This document shows, one piece after another, positions 54,119-63,904 of a DNA stretch of 64,000 nucleotides (position 1 is the first letter of the stretch; every line of letters starts with the position of its first letter). A model generated the notes under the pieces. It searched no databases and was not told where the DNA came from. It saw nothing but the letters and a program-made list of their open reading frames with translations. Source of the stretch: Streptomyces actinomycinicus (lineage in GTDB: Bacteria; Actinomycetota; Actinomycetes; Streptomycetales; Streptomycetaceae); the NCBI RefSeq assembly GCF_016741775.1, contig NZ_JAERRK010000001.1:434001-498000 (forward strand), in the 5' to 3' direction. The translations under genes and the position numbers were made by a program.

Positions 54119-55128
54119 ACCAGCCGTACGATGCTTCGATGCCCCTCCCGAAAGCCGAACTGCACCTCCATGTCGAAGGCACCCTGGAGCCGGAGCTGGC
54201 GTTCACGCTGGCGGCGCGCAACGGCGTCCGGCTGCCCTACGCGGACACGGACGCCCTCCGCACGGCCTACCGGTTCAAGGACCTCCAGTCCTTCCTGAAC
54301 CTCTACTACGAGCTGATGGCCGTCCTGCGCACCGAGCAGGACTTCGCGGACCTGGCGAACGCCTACCTCGCCCGTGCCGCGGCCCAGGGCGTGCGGCACG
54401 CGGAGATCTTCTTCGACCCACAGGCCCACATCGCGCGGGGCGTGAGCCTCGGCACGGTGGTGGAGGGACTGTGGCGGGCGCTGGGCAGCAGTGAGCGGAA
54501 CCACGGCGTGTCCACGAAGCTGATCATGTGCTTCCTGCGGGACGAGTCCGCGGACTCGGCGCTGGAGACGTTGCAGGCCGCGACGCCGTACCTGGACCGG
54601 ATCACCGGCATCGGCCTGGACTCCGCCGAGGTGGGGCATCCGCCGCTGAAGTTCCGTGAGGTGTACCAGGCCGCCGCCGCGCTCGGGCTGCGCCGCGTCG
54701 CGCACGCCGGCGAGGAGGGGCCGCCGGCGTACATCACCGAGGCGCTGGACGTGCTCGGCGTGGAACGCGTCGACCACGGGCTGCGCTGCATGGAGGACCC
54801 GGAGCTGGTCGAGCGGCTGGTCCGGGAGCGCGTGCCGCTCACCCTGTGCCCGTTGTCCAACGTCCGGCTGCGTGCCGTGGAGACGCTGGCCGAGCACCCG
54901 CTGCCGGCCATGCTCGACGCCGGCCTGCTGTGCACGGTCAACTCGGACGACCCGGCGTACTTCGGCGGATACGCCGGTGACAACTTCGACGCCGTACGGG
55001 ACACCCTGCACCTGAGCGAGGACCGGCTGCGGGAGCTGGCCCGCAACTCCTTCCTCGCCGCCTTCCTGGAGGACGACGAGGAGCGGCGGGCGCGGTACCT
55101 GGCCGAGGTGGCGGCGTACGAGTTCTGA
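54115..55128 (+). CDS. Adenine/adenosine deaminase family protein
   Basis: A 337-residue metal-dependent aminohydrolase. [16 protein letters not shown] (about 13-28) holds the HxH zinc ligands, [11 protein letters not shown] (about 196-206) the third histidine and catalytic glutamate, and [11 protein letters not shown] (about 278-288) the aspartate pair. The [10 protein letters not shown] form is more typical of the adenine deaminase subgroup than of classical adenosine deaminase (SLNTDDP), so adenine is a likely substrate. GTG 54115 overlaps the rnz stop (GTGA). Confidence 0.92.
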   Translation: MNQPYDASMPLPKAELHLHVEGTLEPELAFTLAARNGVRLPYADTDALRTAYRFKDLQSFLNLYYELMAVLRTEQDFADLANAYLARAAAQGVRHAEIFFDPQAHIARGVSLGTVVEGLWRALGSSERNHGVSTKLIMCFLRDESADSALETLQAATPYLDRITGIGLDSAEVGHPPLKFREVYQAAAALGLRRVAHAGEEGPPAYITEALDVLGVERVDHGLRCMEDPELVERLVRERVPLTLCPLSNVRLRAVETLAEHPLPAMLDAGLLCTVNSDDPAYFGGYAGDNFDAVRDTLHLSEDRLRELARNSFLAAFLEDDEERRARYLAEVAAYEF

Positions 55129-55157
55129 GGCGGCCGGCCGCCGCGCCCGCCGGCCGC

Positions 55158-55229
55158 CTGTACTCGGCCGACAGGCCGGTGACCAGCGCCGGTAGTCGGT
55201 CATGAGACCAACGTCATGACCGAGTACAG
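55158..55229. terminator. Nested inverted repeats between convergent genes
   Basis: The outer arms CTGTACTCGG (55158-55167) and CCGAGTACAG (55220-55229) overlap by three bases an inner hairpin CGGTCATGA/TCATGACCG (55197-55205 with 55214-55222, 8-nt loop), so the two structures compete. The block ends one base before the MFS stop. Probable bidirectional terminator, possibly a protein site. Confidence 0.6.
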
Positions 55230-56549
55230 CTAGGGGGCGGGGGAGGCGGCGGCCTTCCCGTAGGCGCCCCGGGTCGGCACGGCCGGGCTGTCCACCGGGA
55301 TCTCCACCACCGGCGGCACCCCGCGCCCGGCGCGCAGCGCGACCGCGGTCAGCGGTGCGGCGACGACCAGCAGTCCGGCCGCGAGGACCGCGCCCATGAC
55401 CGGGAAGCCCGCCTGCGCGGCCAGCACACTGCCGGTCAGCGGGCCGGCCGCCGTGCCCAGCGAGGAGGCGGAGCCCACGAGCACCGCCCAGCGGCCCTGT
55501 GCGTCCAGGGACGCGGCGAGGCCGATGAGATACGACAGCACGATCGGGTAGAGCACGTTCCAGGCGATCTCGCCCGCGGCGAAGGACGCCAGGCCGGTCG
55601 CGGACGCGCTCAGCGCGACGCAGGCGGCGATCAGGGCGGTGCCGGCGCCGATGGGCAGTGCCCGGCCGAACCGCGGGCCGAGCACCCTCGCGCCCGTCAC
55701 CCCCAGCAGCCCCGCGCCCAGTGCGACCGCGAACACCGCGCCCACCGCCGACTCCGTGAGCCGGGCCTGGACGAGGCCGATCCGGCCGCTGACCCCCCAC
55801 AACGCGTTCTGCGCCAGGGACCAGCAGGGCATCGCGGCGGCGAGGACCACTCCCTGGCCCGCACGGGGCAGGCGCGCGGCCCGCTGCCGGCGGGCACCCG
55901 GTGCGGTCGGTGCGGTCGGTGCGGTCGGTGCGGTCGGCGCGGTCGGTGCGCGGCCGGCCGGTGCGGCGCCGGTGCTGCGGGCGGGCAGCCGGCCGGTGAA
56001 CGGCCACACCGCGCATGCGGTGAGGGCGAGCGCGGCCTGCGGCTGGGCGTGTCCGGCGCCGAGGTGCGGCACCGTCAGGCAGAGCGCGCCGGCGAGCGCT
56101 GAGACGCCGAGGAGGCCGAGGGTGGTGACCCGGTGCGGGTCCCGCTGGGCCGCGATGCCGCTCACGGCGACCGCCGTGACCGTGCCGGAGCCGAATCCGC
56201 CGACCACCACGCCCGCCACGACGGCCGGTACGACGCCGGTGAGGGCGGCGCCGCCGTAGCCGAGGGCGGCGAGGACGAGGCCGGCGCGGGCGAGGGCGCG
56301 AGGTCCGATGCGGTCGGCCCTCCCCCACGCTCTCGACTTCGCTCGAGCAGGGGGGACCCCCATCGCCAGCAGGAAGCCGGCCGTGGCCGAACTCAGCAGC
56401 AGGGCACTGCCGATGGCCCCGGCCTGGGTGGCGGTGAGCGGAAGCCCGCTGTCCAGTCTGCCGACGGTGGTCGGCAGCAGGTACGGGGCGAGGTACCCGG
56501 CCGTGAACAGGGCGACGAGGGGCCAGGGCGGGGTGCGGCGGGCGGACAC
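55230..56549 (-). CDS. MFS transporter
   Basis: A polytopic permease of about 439 residues with twelve predicted helices. GTG 56549 is preferred because GGGA lies six bases upstream; TTG 56633 would add 28 unsupported residues. The loop after helix 6 contains APTAPTAP repeats from a 9-bp DNA repeat (55901-55945). An earlier loop contains GVPPARAKSRAWGRA, encoded by a dispersed palindromic element (56317-56362). It diverges from the glucarate genes, so uptake of an aldarate or sugar acid is possible, though the closest family cannot be settled by eye. Confidence 0.85.
   Translation of the reverse strand: MSARRTPPWPLVALFTAGYLAPYLLPTTVGRLDSGLPLTATQAGAIGSALLLSSATAGFLLAMGVPPARAKSRAWGRADRIGPRALARAGLVLAALGYGGAALTGVVPAVVAGVVVGGFGSGTVTAVAVSGIAAQRDPHRVTTLGLLGVSALAGALCLTVPHLGAGHAQPQAALALTACAVWPFTGRLPARSTGAAPAGRAPTAPTAPTAPTAPTAPGARRQRAARLPRAGQGVVLAAAMPCWSLAQNALWGVSGRIGLVQARLTESAVGAVFAVALGAGLLGVTGARVLGPRFGRALPIGAGTALIAACVALSASATGLASFAAGEIAWNVLYPIVLSYLIGLAASLDAQGRWAVLVGSASSLGTAAGPLTGSVLAAQAGFPVMGAVLAAGLLVVAAPLTAVALRAGRGVPPVVEIPVDSPAVPTRGAYGKAAASPAP
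55901..55945. repeat. 9-bp repeat GTGCGGTCG, five copies, inside the MFS gene
   Basis: Four exact units and one variant (GCGCGGTCG) in the loop-coding part of the MFS gene; on the coding strand they give repeated Ala-Pro-Thr. Confidence 0.9.
56317..56362 (-). repeat. Palindromic element in frame inside the MFS gene
   Basis: Read on the minus strand it starts GGGGGTCCCCCC and ends GCGTGGGGGAGGGCC with a TCGAGCGAAGTCGA hairpin in the centre. It aligns without gaps to the element at 50066-50113. It looks like a dispersed Streptomyces palindrome domesticated as coding sequence. Confidence 0.8.
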
Positions 56550-56738
56550 GGGCGTTCCCAGGGCAGGCGAAAGGAGCGGCTCGGAAAGGGGGGAGGGGGC
56601 GACGACCGTCGACGGACAGGAACGCGCGAGCAAGTTGTATCAAGCACGCGGTTCGGCGAAGAAGGCCGCTGGGAGTGATCCGGGTCACGATTCCGTTTGG
56701 GGGCGGCGGTGCAGGGTAGAAGCGTCTAGCCTCCGTTC

Positions 56739-56760
56739 TCATATGTAGACGGTATTCATA
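56739..56760 (+). promoter_or_regulatory. Operator candidate between MFS and kdgD
   Basis: An AT-rich stretch (TCATATGTAGAC then GGTATTCATA) contains TATG-N11-CATA with dyad symmetry, directly before the kdgD ribosome site. It could be bound by a GntR- or IclR-type sugar-acid regulator; none is encoded in the window. Confidence 0.5.
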
Positions 56761-56775
56761 AGAGGAGATGGTCAA

Positions 56776-57723
56776 GTGGGCGGCGACCCGGCTCCGCGGG
56801 ACGTGGCACGGCGACTGCGGGAGGGGATGGCACGCGGTGTCCTGTCCTTCCCGCTCACCGCGTTCCACGACGACGGCACCCTCGACCCCGACGGCTTCCG
56901 CACCCACGCCGCCGACCGGCTCGCCGCCGGGCCCGGCGCGCTCCTCCCGGCCTGCGGCACCGGTGAGTTCTTCTCGCTCGACGAGGACGAGTACCGGACG
57001 GTGGTCACCGTCGCCGTCCAGGAGGCGGCCGGCAGGGTGCCCGTCGTGGCCGGCACCGGCTACGGCTGGGCGCAGGCCGCCCGGTTCGCGCGGATCGCCG
57101 AGGAAGCCGGCGCCGACGCCCTGCTCGTGCTGCCGCACTACCTGACCGACGCCCCGCAGGACGGCCTCGCAGCCCAGCTCGAGCAACTCGCCGCCCGCAC
57201 CCGGCTGCCGCTCATCGCCTACCAGCGCGGCCGAGTCGCCTATACGGCCGCCTCGTTGCGGCGCATCGCCCGCGTCCCGAACGTCATCGGCCTCAAGGAC
57301 GGCCACAGTGACCTCGACCGGCTCCAGCGCCTCACCCTCGCCGCACCCGACGGCTTCCTCTTCTTCAACGGCGCCGCCACCGCCGAGATCCAGGCCCGCG
57401 CCTACGCCACCGTCGGCATCCCCGCCTACTCCTCCGCCGTACACGCCTTCGCCCCGGAGATCGCCGGCGCGTTCTTCGCCGCACTGCGCGAGGACGACCA
57501 CGGCACGGTCGACAAGCTGCTGCGCGCCTTCTACGTCCCCTTCGTCGAACTCCGCGACCGCGCACCCGGGTACGCCGTGTCCCTGGTGAAGGCCGCGGCC
57601 CGGCTGCGCGGGCAGCCCGTCGGCCCCGTGCGCGCCCCGCTCACCGACCCCGCAGCCGCCGACCTCGCCGACCTGAAGGCCCTGCTCACCACCGGACTCG
57701 ACCTCGTAGGAGCCGCGCTGTGA
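56776..57723 (+). CDS. kdgD: 5-dehydro-4-deoxyglucarate dehydratase
   Basis: A 315-residue DapA-superfamily enzyme that converts 5-keto-4-deoxyglucarate to 2,5-dioxopentanoate with loss of water and CO2. GVLSFPLTAFHDDGTLD opens the barrel, PACGTGEFFSLDEDEY carries the substrate loop, and the Schiff-base lysine is Lys174 in IGLKDGHSD. GTG 56776 has GAGGAG eight bases upstream. The stop overlaps gudD (GTGA), so the two catabolic enzymes are made together. Confidence 0.94.
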   Translation: MGGDPAPRDVARRLREGMARGVLSFPLTAFHDDGTLDPDGFRTHAADRLAAGPGALLPACGTGEFFSLDEDEYRTVVTVAVQEAAGRVPVVAGTGYGWAQAARFARIAEEAGADALLVLPHYLTDAPQDGLAAQLEQLAARTRLPLIAYQRGRVAYTAASLRRIARVPNVIGLKDGHSDLDRLQRLTLAAPDGFLFFNGAATAEIQARAYATVGIPAYSSAVHAFAPEIAGAFFAALREDDHGTVDKLLRAFYVPFVELRDRAPGYAVSLVKAAARLRGQPVGPVRAPLTDPAAADLADLKALLTTGLDLVGAAL

Positions 57724-59009
57724 CCCGTGACCTGACCATCGCCGAGGTGCGCCTGACCCCGATCCTGGTGGCCGACGCGCCCCTGCTCAACACCCAGGGC
57801 GTGCACCAGCCGTACACCCCACGGCTGATCGTCGAGGTGGTCACCGCCGAAGGGATCACCGGGCTCGGCGAGACGTACGGCGACACCAAGTACCTGGAAC
57901 TGGCCCGGCCGCTAGTCGAGCAGCTCACCGGACGATCGGTCATGGATGTGAACAGGATGTTCGGGATCGACCTTGCCGTCGACGCCTCCCGGGTCGAGGG
58001 ACAGGCGGACGCCGGCGGGCTGCGCGGTGTGCAGAGCGCCGGCAAACTGCGGCTGTCCGTGCTCTCCGCCTTCGAGGTCGCCTGCCTCGACGCCCAGGGC
58101 AAGGCGTTCGGGCTGCCGGTGCACGCGCTGCTCGGCGGGAAGGTCCGGGACGCCGTCGACTACAGCGCCTACCTCTTCTACAAGTGGGCCGGGCACCCGG
58201 CGGGCGTCCCCGCCGAACCCGACGAGTGGGGCGCCGCCCTCGACCCGGACGGGGTGGTGGACCAGGCACGCCGGCTCAGGGAACAGCACGGGTTCGGCTC
58301 CTTCAAGCTCAAGGGCGGCGTCTTCCCGCCGGACGAGGAGATCGCCGCCGTGCGCGCCCTCGCCGAGGCGTTCCCCGGCGACCCGCTGCGCCTCGACCCC
58401 AACGGCGCCTGGTCGGTGGAGACCTCGCTGAAGGTGGCCGGGGAACTCGGGGACGTCCTGGAGTACCTGGAGGACCCGACGCTTGGCACCCCCGCCATGG
58501 CCGAGGTGGCGGCGGGCACGGGGGTGCCGCTCGCCACCAACATGTGCGTGACCGCCTTCGGCGAGATCGAGGAGGCGTTCACCGCGGGCGCCGTCCAGGT
58601 CGTCCTCTCCGACCACCACTACTGGGGCGGACTGCGCAACACCCAGCACCTCGCCGCGATCTGCGCCGCGTTCGGGGTCGGGGTGTCCATGCACTCCAAC
58701 ACCCATCTGGGCATCAGCCTCGCCGCGATGACCCACGTCGCCGCCACCGTCCCCGGCCTGCACCACGCCTGCGACTCCCACTACCCCTGGCAGTCCGAGG
58801 ACGTCCTCAGCGAGCGGATCGCCTTCGAGGGCGGCCGGGTCGCGGTGTCCGACGCGCCCGGCCTCGGCGTCGAACCGGACCGGGACGAACTGGCCCGGCT
58901 GCACCGGCGGTGGGCCGAGGACGACGGCACCTTCCGGGACCGCGACGACGCGGCGGCGATGCGCGCGGCCGAACCGGGCTGGCGGACACCGGTGATGCCG
59001 CGCTGGTGA
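57720..59009 (+). CDS. gudD: Glucarate dehydratase
   Basis: A 429-residue enolase-superfamily enzyme making 5-keto-4-deoxyglucarate from D-glucarate. The KxK general base is K196/K198 in FKLKGG. The metal-ligand residues lie in RLDPNGAW, EYLEDPT and VVLSDHHYWGG, and the catalytic histidine is in HSNTHLGIS. ITGLGETYGDTKYL at the N-terminus is the capping domain. It feeds the upstream kdgD product line. A PfkB kinase follows 75 bases later. Confidence 0.94.
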   Translation: MTRDLTIAEVRLTPILVADAPLLNTQGVHQPYTPRLIVEVVTAEGITGLGETYGDTKYLELARPLVEQLTGRSVMDVNRMFGIDLAVDASRVEGQADAGGLRGVQSAGKLRLSVLSAFEVACLDAQGKAFGLPVHALLGGKVRDAVDYSAYLFYKWAGHPAGVPAEPDEWGAALDPDGVVDQARRLREQHGFGSFKLKGGVFPPDEEIAAVRALAEAFPGDPLRLDPNGAWSVETSLKVAGELGDVLEYLEDPTLGTPAMAEVAAGTGVPLATNMCVTAFGEIEEAFTAGAVQVVLSDHHYWGGLRNTQHLAAICAAFGVGVSMHSNTHLGISLAAMTHVAATVPGLHHACDSHYPWQSEDVLSERIAFEGGRVAVSDAPGLGVEPDRDELARLHRRWAEDDGTFRDRDDAAAMRAAEPGWRTPVMPRW

Positions 59010-59084
59010 CCGTCGCCGTACGGGGTCCCGTGGCGCGGCCTGGTGCACACTGGCCAGAACCCGCACCACGTCAGGGAGCGCACC

Positions 59085-60239
59085 GTGACCCCGTCGCACA
59101 CCCTCACCGGAGAGGAACCGGAACACCTCACTCAGGCAGCGCGCTGCCAGGCCCAGGTCGACCCGCTCGTCGCGCTGCGCGCGCCCGGCGACCCACCCTG
59201 GGACGTCTACCTCACCGGCACGGTCTTCCTCGACATCATCTTCACCGGCCTGGACTCGGCGCCCGTGCGCGGCACCGAGTCCTGGGCCCGGGGCATGGGC
59301 TCCAGCCCCGGCGGGGTCGCCAACATGGCCGCGGCGCTGGCCCGGCTCGGCCTGCGGACGTCCCTCGCCGCGGCCTTCGGCGACGACCACTACGGCGAGT
59401 ACTGCTGGGACGCGCTGGAGCAGGGCGAGGGCATCGACCTGTCGGCCTCGCGGACCGTGCCCGGCTGGCACTCGCCGGTGACCGTCTCCATGGCGTACGA
59501 GGGTGAGCGGACCATGGTGTCCCACGGGCACGAGCCGCCGCCCGGCGAGGCCGTGATCCTGCAGGAGGGCGCGCAGGAGTGCCCGCCCCGCGCCCGCGCC
59601 GCCATCGCCTCCCTGACCCCCGGGGCACGGGAGACGTGGATCGCCCGGGCCGCCCGCGAGGGCACCCGGATCTTCGCCGACGTCGGCTGGGACGACACCG
59701 GGGCGTGGAGTCTGTCCGGGCTCGCCGACCTGGAGCACTGCGAGGCGTTCCTGCCGAATGCGGAGGAGGCCATGCGGTACACCGGGGCGGACTGCCCGCG
59801 GGCCGCCGCGCACGCGCTGACCGAGCACGTGCCGGTGGCCGTGGTGACCCTGGGGGCGGAGGGGGCGTACGCGGTGGACCGGCGGACCGGGGAGACGGCG
59901 GAGGTGCCGGCGATCGCGGTGGAGGCGCTGGACCCGACGGGGGCGGGGGACGTGTTCGTCGCCGGGTTCGTGACGGGGTCCCTCGCGGGGTGGCCGCTGG
60001 CCGACCGGCTGGCGTTCGCGGGGCTCACGGCGGCGCTGTCGGTGCAGGAGTTCGGGGGGTCGCTGTCGGCGCCGGGGTGGTCGGAGATCGGGGCGTGGTG
60101 GCGGAAGGTGCAGTCCGTGCAGGAGCCTGCGGCGCTGCGCCGGTACGCGTTTCTGGAGGGGCTCGTGCCGGAGGAGCTGGACCGGCCGTGGCCGTTGCGG
60201 CGGGCGGTGCCGACCATCGGGTTCCGTCGGTCCGGGTGA
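59085..60239 (+). CDS. PfkB family carbohydrate kinase
   Basis: A 384-residue ribokinase-fold kinase from GTG 59085 (GGGAG six bases upstream). SSPGGVANMAAALARLG (about 82-98) is the N-terminal PfkB signature. DPTGAGDVFVAGFVTG (about 285-300) holds the anion hole and catalytic aspartate. An N-terminal extension of about 45 residues and a C-terminal tail (RPWPLRRAVPTIGFR) are unusual. Its place after gudD suggests phosphorylation of a sugar acid or related sugar; the substrate is not clear. Confidence 0.9.
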   Translation: MTPSHTLTGEEPEHLTQAARCQAQVDPLVALRAPGDPPWDVYLTGTVFLDIIFTGLDSAPVRGTESWARGMGSSPGGVANMAAALARLGLRTSLAAAFGDDHYGEYCWDALEQGEGIDLSASRTVPGWHSPVTVSMAYEGERTMVSHGHEPPPGEAVILQEGAQECPPRARAAIASLTPGARETWIARAAREGTRIFADVGWDDTGAWSLSGLADLEHCEAFLPNAEEAMRYTGADCPRAAAHALTEHVPVAVVTLGAEGAYAVDRRTGETAEVPAIAVEALDPTGAGDVFVAGFVTGSLAGWPLADRLAFAGLTAALSVQEFGGSLSAPGWSEIGAWWRKVQSVQEPAALRRYAFLEGLVPEELDRPWPLRRAVPTIGFRRSG

Positions 60240-60246
60240 CGTCCCA

Positions 60247-60545
60247 GGGGGCTCCGCCCCCCGGACCCCCCGGAACCTTTCCCACCCGCCCACCCGACTC
60301 GGTCCGCCGAGAAGTGACCCCCGGGGCATCCCGGCTCGGTCCGCCGGGAAGTGGCTCCCCCCGGGATGTCGCGGCTCGGTCCGCCGAGAAGTGGTTCCCC
60401 CCGGGATGTCGCGGCCCGGTCCGCCGGGAAGTGGCTCCCCCCGGGACGTCGCGGCTCGGTCCGCCGGGAAGTGGTCTTCCCCCCAGGGGGTCGCGGCTCG
60501 GTCCGCCGGGAAGTGGTTCCCCCGGGGTGTCGTGGCTCGGGGTTG
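60247..60545. repeat. Composite repeat: GGGGCTCCGCCCC hairpin plus a 40-bp array
   Basis: After a hairpin (GGGGCTCCGCCCC at 60248), CTCGGTCCGCCGGGAAGTGG units start with their GGTCCG at 60301, 60338, 60378, 60418, 60458 and 60500, and a partial seventh near 60540. The spacing settles at 40 bp. The array fills most of the 415-bp gap before phoH and no gene is seen in it. Confidence 0.92.
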
Positions 60546-60654
60546 GGAAAAAGGCCTACTGGGTTGTCTGTGGGCCGTCGTACTCTTGAAGCGCGAGGCC
60601 GTGCTCAGTGCTCGGCCGTGACGAGGAGGAAGCGCAGGCCTTAGGCGCCGGCCC

Positions 60655-61725
<1,071 letters not shown>

Positions 61726-61740
61726 AGACACGGCACCACC

Positions 61741-62238
61741 ATGTCGATCGACGTCAACAACGAGTCCGGAACCGAGGTCGACGAGCAGGCGATCCTCGAC
61801 ATCGCCCGCTACGCACTCGCGCGGATGCGCATCCACCCGCTCTCCGAGCTCTCGGTGATCGTCGTGGACGCCGATGCCATGGAGCAGCTCCACGTGCAGT
61901 GGATGGACCTGCCCGGGCCCACCGATGTCATGTCGTTCCCGATGGACGAGCTGCGGCCGCCGTCGAAGGACGACGAGGAGCCGCCGCAGGGCCTCCTCGG
62001 CGACATCGTGCTGTGCCCGGAGGTCGCCGCCAAGCAGGGCGCCGACGCCCCGACGCAGCACTCCATGGACGAGGAGCTTCAGCTGCTCACCGTCCACGGT
62101 GTGCTGCACCTGCTCGGGTACGACCACGAGGAGCCCGACGAGAAGGCCGAGATGTTCGGGCTCCAGGCGGCCATCGTGGACGGCTGGCGGGGCGAGCGCG
62201 GCCTGACCGGGCCGTCCCCCGCGCCGACCGTCTCGTAA
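61741..62238 (+). CDS. ybeY: Endoribonuclease YbeY
   Basis: A 165-residue single-strand endoribonuclease for 16S rRNA 3' processing and ribosome quality control. The zinc motif [16 protein letters not shown] (about 120-135) is intact, and [12 protein letters not shown] (about 60-71) and [10 protein letters not shown] are family blocks. It lies between phoH and the CNNM gene, the standard bacterial order. Confidence 0.96.
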   Translation: MSIDVNNESGTEVDEQAILDIARYALARMRIHPLSELSVIVVDADAMEQLHVQWMDLPGPTDVMSFPMDELRPPSKDDEEPPQGLLGDIVLCPEVAAKQGADAPTQHSMDEELQLLTVHGVLHLLGYDHEEPDEKAEMFGLQAAIVDGWRGERGLTGPSPAPTVS

Positions 62239-62246
62239 GCGCCTCC

Positions 62247-63548
62247 ATGAGTCCGCAGATCGTGATCGGCGCGATCGCGCTGGTCGTCGTCGCCTGGCTC
62301 GCCGCCTGCGCGGAGGCGGGCATCGCGCGGGTCTCCAGCTTCCGCGCCGAGGAGGCGGTCAAGTCCGGCCGCCGGGGCAGCGCCCGGCTCGCCCAGGTCG
62401 CCGCCGACCCGACCCGCTACCTCAACGTGGCCCTGCTGGTCCGCGTGGCCTGCGAGATGGCCGCCGCGGCCCTGGTGACCTACGCCTGCCTGCAGGAGTT
62501 CGACGCGACCTGGCAGGCCCTGCTCGTCGCCATCGGCGTGATGGTGCTCGTGTCGTACGTCGCCGTGGGCGTGTCCCCGCGGACCATCGGCCGCCAGCAC
62601 CCGATCAACACGGCGACCGCGGCGGCCTACGTGCTGCTGCCCCTGGCCCGGGTGATGGGACCGATCCCGTCCCTGCTGATCCTCCTCGGCAACGCGCTCA
62701 CCCCGGGCAAGGGCTTCCGGCGCGGCCCCTTCGCCTCCGAGGCGGAGCTGCGCGCACTGGTCGACCTCGCCGAGAAGGAGTCGCTGATCGAGGACGAGGA
62801 GCGCCGCATGGTGCACTCGGTCTTCGAACTGGGCGACACGCTCGTGCGCGAGGTCATGGTCCCGCGGACCGACCTCGTCGTCATCGAGCGGTACAAGACC
62901 ATCCGGCAGGCCCTCACCCTCGCGCTGCGCTCCGGGTTCTCCCGGATCCCGGTCACCGGTGAGAGCGAGGACGACATCGTCGGGATCGTGTACCTGAAGG
63001 ACCTGGTCCGCAAGACGCACATCAGCCGGGACGCGGAGGGCGACCTGGTGTCCACGGCGATGCGTCCGGCCGTCTTCGTGCCCGACACCAAGAACGCCGG
63101 CGACCTGCTCCGCGAGATGCAGAAGGAACGCAACCACGTAGCCGTCGTCATCGACGAGTACGGCGGCACCGCCGGGATCGTCACCATCGAGGACATCCTG
63201 GAGGAGATCGTCGGCGAGATCACCGACGAGTACGACCGGGAACTCCCGCCGGTCGAGGACCTCGGCGACGACCGCTTCCGGGTCACCGCCCGGCTCGACA
63301 TCACCGACCTCGGCGAGCTGTACGGCCTGGAGGAGTACGACGACGAGGACGTGGAGACCGTCGGCGGACTGCTCGCCAAGGCACTCGGCCGGGTGCCCAT
63401 CGCCGGTGCGTCCGCCGAGGTCGAACTGCCCGACGGACGCCGGCTGCGGCTGACCGCCGAGGCCGCGGCCGGCCGCCGGAACAAGATCGTCACCGTGCTG
63501 GTGGAACCGGTCCCCGTACCGGCGGCCGAGGAGGAGAAGCCCGAGTGA
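62247..63548 (+). CDS. CNNM/CorC-type transporter (DUF21, CBS pair, CorC_HlyC)
   Basis: A 433-residue protein. An N-terminal DUF21 domain with four hydrophobic segments (about 1-160) is followed by two CBS domains (MVPRTDLVVIERYKTIRQAL, GIVYLKDLVRKTH; VIDEYGGTAGIVTIEDILEEIVGEI) and a CorC_HlyC domain (about 335-425). The family exports or senses Mg2+ or Co2+; the old name hemolysin is misleading. ATG 62247 follows the ybeY stop by eight bases. Confidence 0.94.
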   Translation: MSPQIVIGAIALVVVAWLAACAEAGIARVSSFRAEEAVKSGRRGSARLAQVAADPTRYLNVALLVRVACEMAAAALVTYACLQEFDATWQALLVAIGVMVLVSYVAVGVSPRTIGRQHPINTATAAAYVLLPLARVMGPIPSLLILLGNALTPGKGFRRGPFASEAELRALVDLAEKESLIEDEERRMVHSVFELGDTLVREVMVPRTDLVVIERYKTIRQALTLALRSGFSRIPVTGESEDDIVGIVYLKDLVRKTHISRDAEGDLVSTAMRPAVFVPDTKNAGDLLREMQKERNHVAVVIDEYGGTAGIVTIEDILEEIVGEITDEYDRELPPVEDLGDDRFRVTARLDITDLGELYGLEEYDDEDVETVGGLLAKALGRVPIAGASAEVELPDGRRLRLTAEAAAGRRNKIVTVLVEPVPVPAAEEEKPE

Positions 63549-63904
63549 CCCCCCAGGAGCTGCGCGCCCTGTGCCTGTCCTTCGACGCGGCAGTGGAGGA
63601 CTTCCCGTTCAACCCGGAGACCTCGGTCTTCAAGGTGCTGGGCAAGATGTTCGCCCTGACGAACCTGGGCGCGCGGCCCCTGACGGTCAACCTCAAGTGC
63701 GACCCGGAGGACGCGGTCCGGCTGCGGACCGACCACGAGGGGCTGATCCTCCCCGGCTGGCACATGAACAAGCGCCACTGGAACACCGTGACCGCCGACG
63801 GCGACCTCCCCGACCGGCTCGTGCGGGAACTGGTCGAGGACTCCTACGACCTCGTCGTCGCCGGCCTGCCCAGAGCGGAACGGCTGCGTCTGGACCGGCC
63901 CTGA
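63545..63904 (+). CDS. MmcQ/YjbR family DNA-binding protein
   Basis: A 119-residue cytosolic protein of the YjbR fold. The family pattern is clear: an N-terminal LCLSFDAAVEDFPFNPETSVFKVLGKMFAL stretch, LTVNLKCDPEDAVRLR, the LPGWHMNKRHWNTV block (about 74-87) and ELVEDSYDLVVAGLP at the end. The fold resembles a double-wing DNA-binding domain but function is not established. GTG 63545 overlaps the upstream stop (GTGA), so it is translated with the CNNM gene. Confidence 0.92.
   Translation: MTPQELRALCLSFDAAVEDFPFNPETSVFKVLGKMFALTNLGARPLTVNLKCDPEDAVRLRTDHEGLILPGWHMNKRHWNTVTADGDLPDRLVRELVEDSYDLVVAGLPRAERLRLDRP

Noticed and set aside
60247..60545. CRISPR array or protein-coding gene over the 40-bp array
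   Set aside because: There are no spacers; open frames across it only reflect the repeat period and have no start signals.
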